Counted from the stretch's first letter, positions 9,382 to 18,453 are shown. The stretch is DNA of 64,000 nucleotides from Pseudomonas fluorescens (GCF_001708445.1 NZ_CP015637.1:2977001-3041000); one strand, 5' to 3'. Notes: a model not told the origin generated them from the letters alone. A program made the numbers and translations.

Positions 9382-9779
9382 GCCGGGCGCAAGGTTTTGC
9401 CCTGGCCCTGGGCAGTGTCGGCCTGGTCAGCGCCGCCCAGTTGGGCATGCGCTGGAGCATGACGCGCCTGCCCCTGCCCAACGAATGGCTCACCACCACC
9501 ATCGACCTGTCTGCCCTGGGCGTAGTGATCCTGGCGATCATCGCCTATGCGCTATCGATGCTCTGCTGGCTCGGCGCGCTTAAACACCTGCCCCTGGGCC
9601 GCGCCTATTCGCTGCTCAGCATCAGCTACGCGCTGGTGTACCTGCTGGCAGCCAGCCTGCCGGTGTTCAACGAACATTTTTCGCTTTCAAAAACCCTGGG
9701 GGTGGCCTTGGTCATCCTCGGAGTACTGGTTATCAACTCTCGCCGTGCTAGCGCTGCAAGCCCCAGGAATGCCCCATGA
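9378..9779 (+). CDS. arnF: Ara4N-phosphoundecaprenol flippase subunit ArnF
   Basis: The 133-residue four-helix partner of ArnE ends its last helix in [15 protein letters not shown]. The start is the ATG at 9378, which overlaps the arnE TGA. The frame is open further upstream, but that part is the shadow of arnE. The stop overlaps ugd by four bases. Confidence 0.92.
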   Translation: MSRAQGFALALGSVGLVSAAQLGMRWSMTRLPLPNEWLTTTIDLSALGVVILAIIAYALSMLCWLGALKHLPLGRAYSLLSISYALVYLLAASLPVFNEHFSLSKTLGVALVILGVLVINSRRASAASPRNAP

Positions 9780-11155
9780 AAATCAGTGTATTTGGTAGTG
9801 GTTACGTCGGTCTGGTGCAGGCCACCGTATTAGCCGAAGTCGGTCACGATGTCATCTGCATGGACGTTGATCAGAACAAGGTCAAGCTGCTGCAGCAGGG
9901 CCATGTGAGCATTTTCGAGCCAGGGTTGGCAGCGATGGTCAAGGAGAACCTGGAAAGCGGTCGACTGAACTTCACCTATGACGAAAAACTCGCCGTCGAA
10001 CATGGTGAAGTGCTGTTTATCGCCGTGGGTACGCCGTCTGATGAAGACGGTTCTGCCGATTTGAAATACGTGCTGTCGGTGGGCGACGCAGTTGCCCGTC
10101 ATCGCATCGAACCGGTGATCCTGGTGGAAAAATCCACCGTTCCCGTCGGCACCGGCGACACTTTGCGCGCCCATATCGAGAAAGCCCTGCACCTGGCTGG
10201 CCGGCACCTGGAGTTCGATATCGTCTCCAACCCGGAATTCCTCAAGGAAGGCTCGGCGGTTGCCGACTGCCGCCGCCCGGACCGGATCATCATCGGCTGC
10301 GAGCGCGAAGAAGTGCGCGATGTCATGCGCGACCTGTACGCGCCGTTCAACCGCAACCACGACCGCATCATCTTCATGGACCTGCGCAGCGCCGAACTGA
10401 CCAAGTACGCCGCCAACTGCATGCTGGCCACCAAGATCAGCTTTATCAACCAGATCGCCGAGCTGGCCGAACACCTGGGGGCGGACATCGAAGCCGTGCG
10501 CCTGGGCATTGGCGCCGACTCACGGATTGGCTACCACTTCATCTACCCGGGGTGCGGCTACGGCGGCTCGTGCTTCCCCAAGGACATGCGTGCTCTGATC
10601 CACAGCGCCAAGCAGGCCAACTGCTCCAGCGACCTGCTGGAAGCCGTGGAAGCCATCAACCAGCGCCAGAAGAGCAAGCTGTACGAGCGCGTCAATGCCT
10701 TCTTCAAGGGCAACCTGCGTGGCAAGACCTTCGCGCTGTGGGGCCTGGCCTTCAAGCCCAACACCGACGACATGCGTGACGCCCCAAGCCGCGTGCTGAT
10801 GGAAGCACTGTGGGCCGCCGGCGCCAATGTGCGCGCCTTTGACCCGGAAGCCATGCAGGAAACCCAACGCATCTACGGCGATGACCCGCGCCTGATGCTG
10901 ATGGGCACCCCCGAATCCACCCTGAGTGGCGCCGATGCGCTGATTGTCTGCACCGAATGGCAGCAGTTCAAGGCACCGGACTTCGACCTGATCCACCAGC
11001 GCCTGAAAACCCCAGTGATCTTCGACGGCCGCAACTTGTACGACGGCGAGCGCCTGGCACGCAAAGGCTTCCAGTATTTCCCAATGGGCCGTGGCGACTC
11101 CTGCCAGTTGCCGATTCCCCAGCAGCAGTGGGTACCGCAGGTTGTGGAAGCCTGA
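9776..11155 (+). CDS. ugd: UDP-glucose 6-dehydrogenase
   Basis: Ugd oxidises UDP-glucose to UDP-glucuronate, the precursor fed to ArnA. The 459-residue protein has the N-terminal NAD fold ([10 protein letters not shown]), the catalytic Cys in the [12 protein letters not shown] motif (around residue 260), and the C-terminal UDP-binding domain ([16 protein letters not shown]). It overlaps arnF by four bases, and the next glycosyltransferase starts three bases after its stop. Most pseudomonads carry further ugd paralogues elsewhere, so this copy is probably dedicated to the arn pathway. Confidence 0.95.
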   Translation: MKISVFGSGYVGLVQATVLAEVGHDVICMDVDQNKVKLLQQGHVSIFEPGLAAMVKENLESGRLNFTYDEKLAVEHGEVLFIAVGTPSDEDGSADLKYVLSVGDAVARHRIEPVILVEKSTVPVGTGDTLRAHIEKALHLAGRHLEFDIVSNPEFLKEGSAVADCRRPDRIIIGCEREEVRDVMRDLYAPFNRNHDRIIFMDLRSAELTKYAANCMLATKISFINQIAELAEHLGADIEAVRLGIGADSRIGYHFIYPGCGYGGSCFPKDMRALIHSAKQANCSSDLLEAVEAINQRQKSKLYERVNAFFKGNLRGKTFALWGLAFKPNTDDMRDAPSRVLMEALWAAGANVRAFDPEAMQETQRIYGDDPRLMLMGTPESTLSGADALIVCTEWQQFKAPDFDLIHQRLKTPVIFDGRNLYDGERLARKGFQYFPMGRGDSCQLPIPQQQWVPQVVEA

Positions 11156-11158
11156 GAC

Positions 11159-12781
11159 GTGAACAAAGCTCAAGCGCCCCTGCTCACTGCAACGATTCGC
11201 CGACAGTCCCTTGGCTTGGGGCTGCTGGCGTTGCTGTTGTTCATTGCCGGCAACTGGCACCAGGCTATCATCGGCTTTGACTCGCGCTTCGTAGTGTTCG
11301 CCCAGGAGATGCTGCGCCATGGGCCAAGCTTCTTCCCCACGACCTACGGGCAACCCTACGCCGACTACCTGGCGACCTCGACACTGATGACCTGGCTGCT
11401 GTCCTTGCCCTTGGGCCAGGTCAACAGCTTCACGGCCTGGTTGCCAACGTCCATTGCTTCGGCGCTGATTGTCATGCTGGTGTACCGCCTGACGGCGCCG
11501 TACTCCCAGCGCTGGGGCCTGTTGAGCGTAGCGATGTTGCTGCTCAGCAGCACCTTCATCAGCGAAACCCGCGCCGTTTCCTTGGACCAGATGCTCGCGG
11601 CTGTCGCCCTGGCAGTCTTCTACCTGGGCTATGCCCATGATCACTTCGGTGCGGGCAAGCGCCTGCACTGGCTGTATCTGCTTTTGCTCGTGGGGTTTGC
11701 GATTCGCGGGCCGATCGGCCTGGTGATCCCTACGGGCGTGCTGTGCAGCTACTACCTGATCAACCGGCAATGGCGCCAGCTGTTCAGCTTTGGCTTCCTG
11801 GCCCTGGCCCTGCTGGTGGCGTGTGTCGGCCTGCTGTTGCTGCTGGCCAAGCTCAGTGGCGGCGAAGTGTTCATGCAAGACGTGATCCGCATGCAGTTCA
11901 TGGGGCGCATGGATGGCAGTGAAGGCTCCAGCGGTGTGCTGTATTACTTCACCAGTTCCATGGGCAATTACGCGCTGGCCTACCCGTTGGCCTTGCTGGT
12001 GCTGCTCGCGGTGGCGATAGGAGGACGGCGCGCGCCGGATCCAGCCCTGCAGTTGGTGCTGTATTGCGCGGCGGCGGGCCTGCTGGTGATGCTCGGCTTG
12101 TCGGTTCCCCAGGCCAAGAAGGCGCGGTATGTGCTGCCGATGCTGCCGATGGCGGCAATAATTGCGGCGTATCCGTTCCAGGTGACGCAGGGCCGCCTGT
12201 TTGGCTGGTTGCGCGGCCTGATGCTGGGGCTTTGGACGCTGCTGCCGGGGCTGCTGATCGTCGGCCTGTGGCTGGCACGCCCACGCTATCCCGAGCAATT
12301 GAGTCATCTTGGCGGCGTCTTCGGCATACTTGGCGTGCTGCAGGTACTGGCGCTGCTGGCGCTATTCAAGTCACGGCTGCGCTCACTCGCGCCTGCCTTG
12401 ACCGCGGTGCTGGCGGTATGGAGCACTTACATTCTGGTGGTCGAACCGCTGGAGCGCAGCCTCTACGACACCCGCACCTTCAGCCTTGCTGTTCAGGCGC
12501 AGGTCAAGCAGCAACCGGCGCCTGTCGTGCTGCATGCCCTGGGCAAGGACGCCAAGGCGATCAAATTGATCGTCAACCTTGATTGCGACCGGGTACCGCT
12601 GTTTACCCAACTGCCTGCCGAACTGGCGACGATCCAGGGGCCAGCATGGCTGGTGATGAGCAAAGCTGACTTTGAAGAGCTGCAAGACCCGCGTTTTCGT
12701 TCGATCACGCCAACGCTCACCGGCGAGTTCGACAAGAACCCCTACGTGCTGCTGCACCTGTCCAAAACCATCCAACCGTGA
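11159..12781 (+). CDS. ArnT-like integral membrane glycosyltransferase (GT83/PMT family)
   Basis: The 540-residue protein has an ArnT/PMT-like plan: about ten to twelve membrane helices and a first periplasmic loop with FDSRFVVFAQEM, where arnT has [12 protein letters not shown], then a small soluble C-terminal domain. It probably transfers a lipid-linked sugar (Ara4N or another) to lipid A or the LPS core. The GTG start lies three bases after the ugd stop, so it belongs to the arn transcript. The tail is AT-poorer and more divergent than arnT, so the acceptor may differ. Confidence 0.78.
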   Translation: MNKAQAPLLTATIRRQSLGLGLLALLLFIAGNWHQAIIGFDSRFVVFAQEMLRHGPSFFPTTYGQPYADYLATSTLMTWLLSLPLGQVNSFTAWLPTSIASALIVMLVYRLTAPYSQRWGLLSVAMLLLSSTFISETRAVSLDQMLAAVALAVFYLGYAHDHFGAGKRLHWLYLLLLVGFAIRGPIGLVIPTGVLCSYYLINRQWRQLFSFGFLALALLVACVGLLLLLAKLSGGEVFMQDVIRMQFMGRMDGSEGSSGVLYYFTSSMGNYALAYPLALLVLLAVAIGGRRAPDPALQLVLYCAAAGLLVMLGLSVPQAKKARYVLPMLPMAAIIAAYPFQVTQGRLFGWLRGLMLGLWTLLPGLLIVGLWLARPRYPEQLSHLGGVFGILGVLQVLALLALFKSRLRSLAPALTAVLAVWSTYILVVEPLERSLYDTRTFSLAVQAQVKQQPAPVVLHALGKDAKAIKLIVNLDCDRVPLFTQLPAELATIQGPAWLVMSKADFEELQDPRFRSITPTLTGEFDKNPYVLLHLSKTIQP

Positions 12782-12784
12782 CGC

Positions 12785-12802
12785 TGCCGGCTTCGGCCGG
12801 CA
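12785..12802 (+). terminator. Hairpin after the arn operon
   Basis: TGCCGGC (12785-12791) and GCCGGCA (12796-12802) close on a TTCG tetraloop just after the last arn gene. No U-tract follows, so it may stabilise the mRNA end or act as a weak terminator. Confidence 0.45.
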
Positions 12803-12994
12803 CTTCCCGGAAAACTCCTACACAACTATGGGTAATGGCGCGTGGCGCTCCCCTTCCCCGTGCTCGAAGCCCAGCGGTAAACTCGCTCGTCAAAGGCGGT
12901 AACTATTTGCCACGCCTTGATCGAATGGATAACGACAAGGACGCTATCAGCCGCAGGCAACCCAGTGGCGTACCTCATTAAAAAGGATGATGCC

Positions 12995-13246
12995 GTGCGC
13001 GATGACTTATTGCTTGATGCTCCTTTTCCGTTGACGCATGAGCACGTCCATCTCGGCTACATCCCCATCCCCAGGCTGGAACGCCTCATGGAATTGCGTA
13101 ACGCCCTGGTGGCGCTGAAAGGTCCATTGTCCAACGACCCCAAGGTGCGCGAAAACCTGCAGGAACGGCTCTTGAGCGATGAACTGCATAATCGCATCCT
13201 CGGCCAGGTCTGCCAGGCCCCCACTCCTTCGCCGCAGCTCAACTGA
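12995..13246 (+). CDS. Small conserved-looking hypothetical protein (83 aa)
   Basis: I prefer the GTG at 12995, which follows AAGGATG at good spacing and begins MRDDLLLDAPFPLTHEH; the frame is open back to 12917 without a good ribosome site. The product is soluble, with a mixed charged helix (RLERLMELRNALVALKG) and a second helix (VRENLQERLLSDELHNRIL). I do not recognise the family. It has its own promoter space after the arn operon and is followed by a possible small RNA. Confidence 0.5.
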   Translation: MRDDLLLDAPFPLTHEHVHLGYIPIPRLERLMELRNALVALKGPLSNDPKVRENLQERLLSDELHNRILGQVCQAPTPSPQLN

Positions 13247-13284
13247 GTTCATCATTATTGAACTTAACCTTCATTAATATGCAT

Positions 13285-13384
13285 TGGCGACCTTGCATCA
13301 GGGCCGGCACACTACGCAGGTTCCTCCCCCAAATGTTGGAACGTTCAAAGGGCTTTTCCGGGCAACCAGGCAAGCCTTTTTTTT
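13285..13384 (+). ncRNA. Candidate C-rich small RNA
   Basis: A hairpin GTTCC (13320-13324) / GGAAC (13338-13342) presents an unpaired loop TCCCCCAAATGTT, the kind of C-rich seed that pairs with ribosome-binding sites. It is followed by a second stem and eight U residues (13377-13384), the usual 3' end of Hfq-dependent sRNAs. The 5' end is a guess and no strong promoter was found, although AT-rich sequence (13258-13283) lies upstream. It could instead be only the terminator of the preceding gene. Confidence 0.3.
13351..13384 (+). terminator. Rho-independent terminator
   Basis: GGCTT (13351-13355) pairs with AAGCC (13372-13376), and the inner GG/CC bases can extend the fold; T8 follows at 13377-13384. 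It ends transcription of the small hypothetical gene or of the candidate sRNA, just before the HPP gene. Confidence 0.6.
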
Positions 13385-13411
13385 CGCCTGCTGTTGACGG
13401 ACCCTTTCTCA

Positions 13412-14122
13412 ATGCTTGCTCGCTGGTTACCTGCTGCTATCAATACCCGCCCCGCCGAATGGAGCCGTGCCGCGATTGGCATGGCCCTGGGCACCCTGCT
13501 CAGTGTCTGGGTATGCGCCCAAGTATTTGGCATGGAAGTCGCCCTGCACTTGCTGGGGCCTCTGGGCGCTTCGGCAGTGTTGCTGTTCGCCGTCTCATCC
13601 GGGGCGCTGGCGCAGCCGTGGTCGATCATTGGCAGCTACCTGTGTGCCGCAGTGGTCGCGCTGTTGGTTGCTCGGGTACTGGGGCGCACCCTGGGCAGCG
13701 CCTGCCTGGCGGCGGGCATGACCGTCATCCTGATCTGCTGGCTGCGCTGCCTGCACCCGCCGGCGGGCGGCCTGGCGATGACCCTGGTACTGGCCGACCC
13801 CAGCTCGGCGGCCCTCGGCTGGCAGGAACTGCCGGCGGTCATGCTCGGCGCCGCTGCCTTACTCATGTGCGCGCTGGCCTACAACAACGCCACACGCACG
13901 CGCTATCCCAAGGGCGCGACCGAGGTACCGGGCATCTTCACGAATAAGTCTCAGGCAGCAAGAGACCCATCGATCACCGCCGCCGACCTCAAGCTGGCGT
14001 TAGCCGACATGGAGCAGTTCTACGACATCGAGCCCTCCGAGCTGGAACAGCTGATCCACGCTGCCGAAAGCCATGCGCGGCGCAGAAGTATCGGCCAAGT
14101 GTTGGCGAGTCGCGTGGAGTAG
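13412..14122 (+). CDS. HPP family integral membrane protein
   Basis: The roughly 236-residue protein has a hydrophobic first 165 residues with four to five helices and the family signature LHPPAGGLAMT between helices, and a C-terminal cytoplasmic tail rich in charge. HPP proteins are poorly characterised; some plant and cyanobacterial members carry nitrite in plastids or cells. I chose ATG 13412 over the in-frame TTG at 13394 because GACGGA lies at suitable distance. It sits between a terminator and the P450 operon and belongs to neither. Confidence 0.75.
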   Translation: MLARWLPAAINTRPAEWSRAAIGMALGTLLSVWVCAQVFGMEVALHLLGPLGASAVLLFAVSSGALAQPWSIIGSYLCAAVVALLVARVLGRTLGSACLAAGMTVILICWLRCLHPPAGGLAMTLVLADPSSAALGWQELPAVMLGAAALLMCALAYNNATRTRYPKGATEVPGIFTNKSQAARDPSITAADLKLALADMEQFYDIEPSELEQLIHAAESHARRRSIGQVLASRVE

Positions 14123-14349
14123 GCGCATTCACGACGAATGGTGTTTACGCCCGTGTGTGATGGGCTAAGGTTGTACAAACCACTTGTTGTTGTCTGCTTT
14201 TCTCTGAATTCTGGATCGCCGTAAACCAGTAGCGAAGACATTGGATCGTCTGGCTATCAATGGGTGCTCACAGAGCGGTGATACAGGTCAAGGCTTTCCC
14301 GGTTCCGCTCTCATCGTCGTTCCACATGCTGGCCCTCCTGCTCAAGTGT

Positions 14350-14368
14350 TTTGAATGCTCCATTCAAA
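14350..14368. promoter_or_regulatory. Perfect inverted repeat, likely operator of the P450 operon
   Basis: TTTGAATG (14350-14357) - CTC - CATTCAAA (14361-14368) lies just before the ribosome site (GAGGA, 14375-14379) of the acyl-CoA oxidase-like gene. Its short arms with a 3-bp spacer fit a TetR- or MarR-type repressor, and it could also fold at the mRNA 5' end. No such regulator gene adjoins it. Confidence 0.5.
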
Positions 14369-14385
14369 CCTGGTGAGGATCCATC

Positions 14386-15987
14386 GTGGACGACCACTTG
14401 CAGAAGGTGCTGCGCGCGCCGCTTTTCGACCCCCGACAGCGTTATCACCTGCCCCTTAGAGCCTACATGGACCTGACGATCAGGCGCATGCATGCGATTT
14501 TCGATGCGGGGCTGATCAACAACGACATGTGGCTCGGCCAACCCGACGCTTCACATTTTCGAGACCTGTGCGAACGCATCGGCCTGATCGGCGCCTACGA
14601 CTACGCCCTGTATTCCTCGCTGGTGGATCACATGATCGCCGCCAACGCCCTGCTGACCCAGGGCAGCCCCGAGCAGGTGGCGCGCTACCGTGATGAAGTC
14701 ATCCAGATGCGTGCGGTGTATGCGTTTGGCTGTACTGAAATCGCCAGTGGCACCGACGTCCGTAACCTCAAGACCACCGTCACCTATGATCCTGAACGGC
14801 ACTGCCTGGTGCTCGATTCGCCCTGCGCAGAGGCCTGCAAGTATTGGATCGGCAACAGCCTGCACGCGGCGCAGGTGGTAATGGTGCTCGCGCGCTTGCT
14901 GGTCGACAGCCAAGACCAGGGGCACCACTGGTTTCGCGTGGTGATTCGCGACCAGGAAAACGGCCCTCTGCGCCCAGGGCTGAAGGTCATTGCCTGTGAC
15001 CCCAAGGGCGGTATTCATGCCAATGAAGTCGGCGCCTTGCGTTTTTGCCAGATGCAACTGGGTACCGATGCGCTGTTGCAGCGCTACGCACGGTTTACCG
15101 CCAATGGACAGTTCATCAGCGACTTGCCCAAAGGCGAGCGCTTCATCAATGCACTGGAAACGTTCCTGCAAGAGCGCCTGTTGTTGATGGCCGCCTCGCG
15201 CCACGGTGCCGGGCTGTGCGCATACCTGACGTATCGATTTGGCCGCCACCGGCTGTTAGCGGTCGGCCCGTTGCTCGGCAACCCGCTGTTCCGTCAGCGC
15301 CTCTATAACGCCCAGCTCAAGGCACTGGCGCTCAAATACCTCGAACAGGCCATCCTCACCCGCTTCGAAGCACACTGGCCGCATACCGAGCAGCGCAAGG
15401 CGCTGCATATCCTCGCGGCCCTGAGCAAATGCGTCGGTACCTGGATGGGACTGGAAGTGATCGCCCAGTGCCGCGAACTCTGCGGCTCCCAGGGGTTCCA
15501 TCACTACAACCAGATCGTCACCCTGCGCATGGACTTAGAAATCAGCATTACGTTCGCCGGTGACAACAGCGTGATGGCCTATCAGGTAATCAAGGATGCC
15601 CTGGCGCGCCCACGCTTCGACCACGTACCGCCGTGCAACCTTGGCCAGCAGATCGAGCAAACCATTGTCCAGGAGTGCCGACCGGGCAACGACTTTTCCC
15701 ATCGACAGGCGGTCGGGCTGGCGTACGCCCGCGCACTCGACCTGATCATCCAGGCCGCCGAATCCGCACGCCTCCAGCCGCCCATCCTGCACGACCTGAC
15801 CCACGTATTTGTTGCGTACCTGCACCACTGGGGCCTGCTCGCCAGCCCCGCGGAACAGCGGCCCAGCGTGGCACGCCTCGCCCAATTGGCCGCTTGGTTG
15901 AAGCCACCTTCGGTGTTGGTCAACGCACCGATCGCCAAAGCCGACTACATCCATCAATTCACCCGTGCACTGTATAGGGAGCAATGA
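14386..15987 (+). CDS. Acyl-CoA oxidase/dehydrogenase-like flavoprotein
   Basis: The 533-residue protein looks like a eukaryote-type acyl-CoA oxidase rather than a 380-residue dehydrogenase. It has an N-terminal helical part (to about 130), a middle beta domain with FGCTEIASGTDVRN (the FAD/substrate CTE motif), and a C-terminal helical domain with GSQGFHHYN and TFAGDNSVM, which match the GG-G and EGDN-type motifs around the oxidase active site. It probably introduces a double bond into an acyl-CoA or carrier-bound acyl chain, passing electrons to oxygen. The start is GTG with a strong GAGGA site. It overlaps the P450 gene (ATGA). Confidence 0.75.
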   Translation: MDDHLQKVLRAPLFDPRQRYHLPLRAYMDLTIRRMHAIFDAGLINNDMWLGQPDASHFRDLCERIGLIGAYDYALYSSLVDHMIAANALLTQGSPEQVARYRDEVIQMRAVYAFGCTEIASGTDVRNLKTTVTYDPERHCLVLDSPCAEACKYWIGNSLHAAQVVMVLARLLVDSQDQGHHWFRVVIRDQENGPLRPGLKVIACDPKGGIHANEVGALRFCQMQLGTDALLQRYARFTANGQFISDLPKGERFINALETFLQERLLLMAASRHGAGLCAYLTYRFGRHRLLAVGPLLGNPLFRQRLYNAQLKALALKYLEQAILTRFEAHWPHTEQRKALHILAALSKCVGTWMGLEVIAQCRELCGSQGFHHYNQIVTLRMDLEISITFAGDNSVMAYQVIKDALARPRFDHVPPCNLGQQIEQTIVQECRPGNDFSHRQAVGLAYARALDLIIQAAESARLQPPILHDLTHVFVAYLHHWGLLASPAEQRPSVARLAQLAAWLKPPSVLVNAPIAKADYIHQFTRALYREQ

Positions 15988-17207
15988 ACATGGCCCGTCC
16001 ATCACCGCCCGACTTTTCCAACCCAGACACCGTTCGTGATCCCTATCCGGCGTTTGCCTGTCTGCGCGAACATTATCCGGTGTACTGGTGCCCCCATTTC
16101 CACGCCTGGATGCTGACCCGTTTTGATGACGTCTACGCAGCGCAGGGTGATGCCAGGCGCTACTCCTCCGACCGGATACGCCAATTGGTGAATGCCCAAT
16201 TGCCAGAGGACAAACGCGCGATGGTCGAGCCTTTTGTGGAAAAAGCCTCGCGGTGGATGTATGCCCAGGACGGCCAGGCACACCAGGCCAGTCGCCAATT
16301 GTTGAGCCGGGCCTTTACCCCGCGCGCCATCGACGCATTGCGCGCAGATATCCAGGCGATTGTCGATGAGCTGCTGTCGCAATTGAGCGACGAACCGGAG
16401 CTGATGGCCGAGCTGTTCAACCAGGTGCCGGCGCGTATCCTGGCCAAACTCTATGGGATCCCGCAAAAAGACGCGCTGAGGCTGCGGCGCTGGACTGATG
16501 ACATTCTGGTGTTTCTGGTGGGCAGCCTGGACCCGGCGTATGGCCCCCGCGAAGCCCTGCAAGGGCTGGAAGAAATGTATGAGTATTTCGGCGACCTGAT
16601 CGATCAGCGCCGCCAGGCGCCCGAAGACGACCTTGTCAGCCGTGTGATCGCCGCGGGCGAGGCAGCTGCCATCACCAAGGGCAATTTACTCGCGCAACTG
16701 GCGTTCGTGCTGGTGGCCGGCAACACAACCAGCGCCGACATGCTGGGTATTGGCCTGCTGCACTTGCTGCTCAATCCCGATCAGTTGCAGGCGCTGCGGG
16801 CCGACCTTTCACTCATGGCGTGCGCCATCGAAGAAATGCTGCGGATCGACCCCTCGGGTCAATTCAGCCACCGCGTGCTGCGGGAGGACATCGAACTCAA
16901 GGGCCGCATGATGCGCAAGGGCGAGCTGGTATTTCTGGTCCGCGCCGCCGCCAACCGCGACGCCGCGCACTTCCTGGACCCGGACCGTTTTGATATCCGA
17001 CGCGAAAAGAACGACCACCTGGCCTTTGGGCGCGGCGAACACTTCTGCATGGGGACCGCGCTGTTTCGGCTGGAGGCCCATATCGTGTTCACCAGCCTGC
17101 TGATGCGGTTCCCCAACCTGCGCTTGATCGATGGGAAGCCACCGGTTTGGCGCACCAACAACTTGCAGTTTCGAGGCCTGAAAACCATTCATGTGGAGCT
17201 CCACTGA
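15984..17207 (+). CDS. Cytochrome P450 (bacterial class I type)
   Basis: The 407-residue soluble P450 shows the I-helix oxygen-binding segment AGNTTSADM, the ExxR motif in EEMLR, and the heme loop FGRGEHFCMGTALFRLE with the Cys ligand. All signature residues are present, so it should be an active monooxygenase needing a separate ferredoxin system, which is not encoded nearby. The start overlaps the preceding stop, and RidA follows two bases after its stop. The substrate is unknown; the operon points to a modified acyl or amine intermediate. Confidence 0.9.
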   Translation: MNMARPSPPDFSNPDTVRDPYPAFACLREHYPVYWCPHFHAWMLTRFDDVYAAQGDARRYSSDRIRQLVNAQLPEDKRAMVEPFVEKASRWMYAQDGQAHQASRQLLSRAFTPRAIDALRADIQAIVDELLSQLSDEPELMAELFNQVPARILAKLYGIPQKDALRLRRWTDDILVFLVGSLDPAYGPREALQGLEEMYEYFGDLIDQRRQAPEDDLVSRVIAAGEAAAITKGNLLAQLAFVLVAGNTTSADMLGIGLLHLLLNPDQLQALRADLSLMACAIEEMLRIDPSGQFSHRVLREDIELKGRMMRKGELVFLVRAAANRDAAHFLDPDRFDIRREKNDHLAFGRGEHFCMGTALFRLEAHIVFTSLLMRFPNLRLIDGKPPVWRTNNLQFRGLKTIHVELH

Positions 17208-17209
17208 TC

Positions 17210-17611
17210 ATGAACAACGATCCGATTCAGCGCTGCTTCTCAGCGGCGAAATGGGAAAAGGCCGGTGGCTACTGCCGCGCGTTGCGGGCCGGTAACATCA
17301 TTGTCACCAGTGGCACAGTGGCCTTTGACGAAGACGGCAACCCCTACGCCCCAAACGACGTGTACCTGCAGACCCGGCGCTGCCTGGAGATCATCGAAGC
17401 GGCGCTCCAGCAGTTGGGCACGGACCGTACCCGAATAATTGCCACGCGCATGTACACCACCAACGTGAATTGGTGGCCGGAAATCGCCAAGGCCCATAAA
17501 GCGTTTTTTGATGGCTGCGAACCGACCACCATGTTGCTGGGCGTCTGCGCGCTGATCGGTCCGGAATATCTGGTGGAAATCGAAGCCCAGGCACAGGCGG
17601 CGACACCATGA
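17210..17611 (+). CDS. RidA/YjgF-family protein
   Basis: The 133-residue protein has the RidA fold: IIVTSGTVAFDEDGN, RMYTTNV with the conserved Arg, and PTTMLLGVCALIGPEYLVEIEA at the C-terminal end. RidA hydrolyses reactive imines/enamines, but members embedded in biosynthetic or catabolic operons often act on a pathway intermediate. Here it lies between the P450 and hydrolase with 2-base and overlapping junctions, so a pathway role is more likely than housekeeping. ATG 17210 was chosen, since the longer open frame reads into the P450. Confidence 0.85.
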   Translation: MNNDPIQRCFSAAKWEKAGGYCRALRAGNIIVTSGTVAFDEDGNPYAPNDVYLQTRRCLEIIEAALQQLGTDRTRIIATRMYTTNVNWWPEIAKAHKAFFDGCEPTTMLLGVCALIGPEYLVEIEAQAQAATP

Positions 17612-18453
17612 CCCCGGAACAAGCACGCAAGGAGGTACGCGATGCCGTGGTCATGGACGTCAGCGACCTGACCTTGGCGACCGAGGGACGACCAGTGGGG
17701 GTGCGCCTGTACCGCCCCGCGCGCCCTGCCCCGGCGCCGGTGCTGATGTACTTCCACGGTGGCGGTTGGGTCACCGGGGACCTGGACACCCACGACAGCT
17801 TTTGCCGGGTCATGAGTGAGTGGGCAGGTTGCGCCGTGGTGGCGGTGGATTACCCCCGCCCACCGGAACACCGCTTTCCCGCGGCGGTGAAGAGCTGCTA
17901 TACCGCCACTTCCTGGATCGCCCGCAACGGTGCGTCCCTTGGGCTGGATCCGCAGCGCATCGCGGTCGCCGGGGGCGGATCGGGTGGTGGGTTGGCGGCG
18001 GTGATCTGCCAAATGGCCAGGGACCTGGGCGCCCCGCCCATCGGTTTCCAACTGTTGCTGTACCCAGTGCTCGACTGCCTGGCGCGCAACCGCTCCCGCA
18101 GGAACTTTGCCAACGGGTTTGGCCTGACAGCCGAACTGATGGACTGGTACCTCGACCAGTACGTACCGCCCGGTATTCCCCTGGGGCATCCCTGGCTTTC
18201 GCCGGCGCGCGATACCTCGCTGCAAGGGTTGCCCGCAGCCCTGATCATTACCGCCGGCTGCGACCTCTTGCGCGATGAAGGGCGCGCCTTTGCACGTGGC
18301 TTGAAACGGGCGGGCGTGCCGGTGCAACACAAGGAATACACCGGCATGCCTCATGGCTTTATCAACTATCCTGCCACTGAGGTCAGTGCCCGGCGTGCCG
18401 TGCTGCTCTGTGCCGAGGCCCTGGCAGGCTTTTTCGACCCGCCCCCAGCCTGA
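17608..18453 (+). CDS. Alpha/beta hydrolase, hormone-sensitive-lipase (acetyl esterase) family
   Basis: The 281-residue protein has the oxyanion motif YFHGGGWVTGD, a GxSxG nucleophile in GGSGGG, the acid in AGCDLLRDEG and the His in GMPHGF. These are the full catalytic set of the HSL/family IV esterases. It should cleave an ester, thioester or lactone. It overlaps the RidA gene (ATGA) and ends the four-gene operon. Confidence 0.85.
   Translation: MTPEQARKEVRDAVVMDVSDLTLATEGRPVGVRLYRPARPAPAPVLMYFHGGGWVTGDLDTHDSFCRVMSEWAGCAVVAVDYPRPPEHRFPAAVKSCYTATSWIARNGASLGLDPQRIAVAGGGSGGGLAAVICQMARDLGAPPIGFQLLLYPVLDCLARNRSRRNFANGFGLTAELMDWYLDQYVPPGIPLGHPWLSPARDTSLQGLPAALIITAGCDLLRDEGRAFARGLKRAGVPVQHKEYTGMPHGFINYPATEVSARRAVLLCAEALAGFFDPPPA

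Noticed and set aside
10520..12307. 595-codon minus-strand frame
   Set aside because: It lies opposite ugd and the ArnT-like gene; the product is Gln/His/Arg-rich without domains and is a shadow frame.
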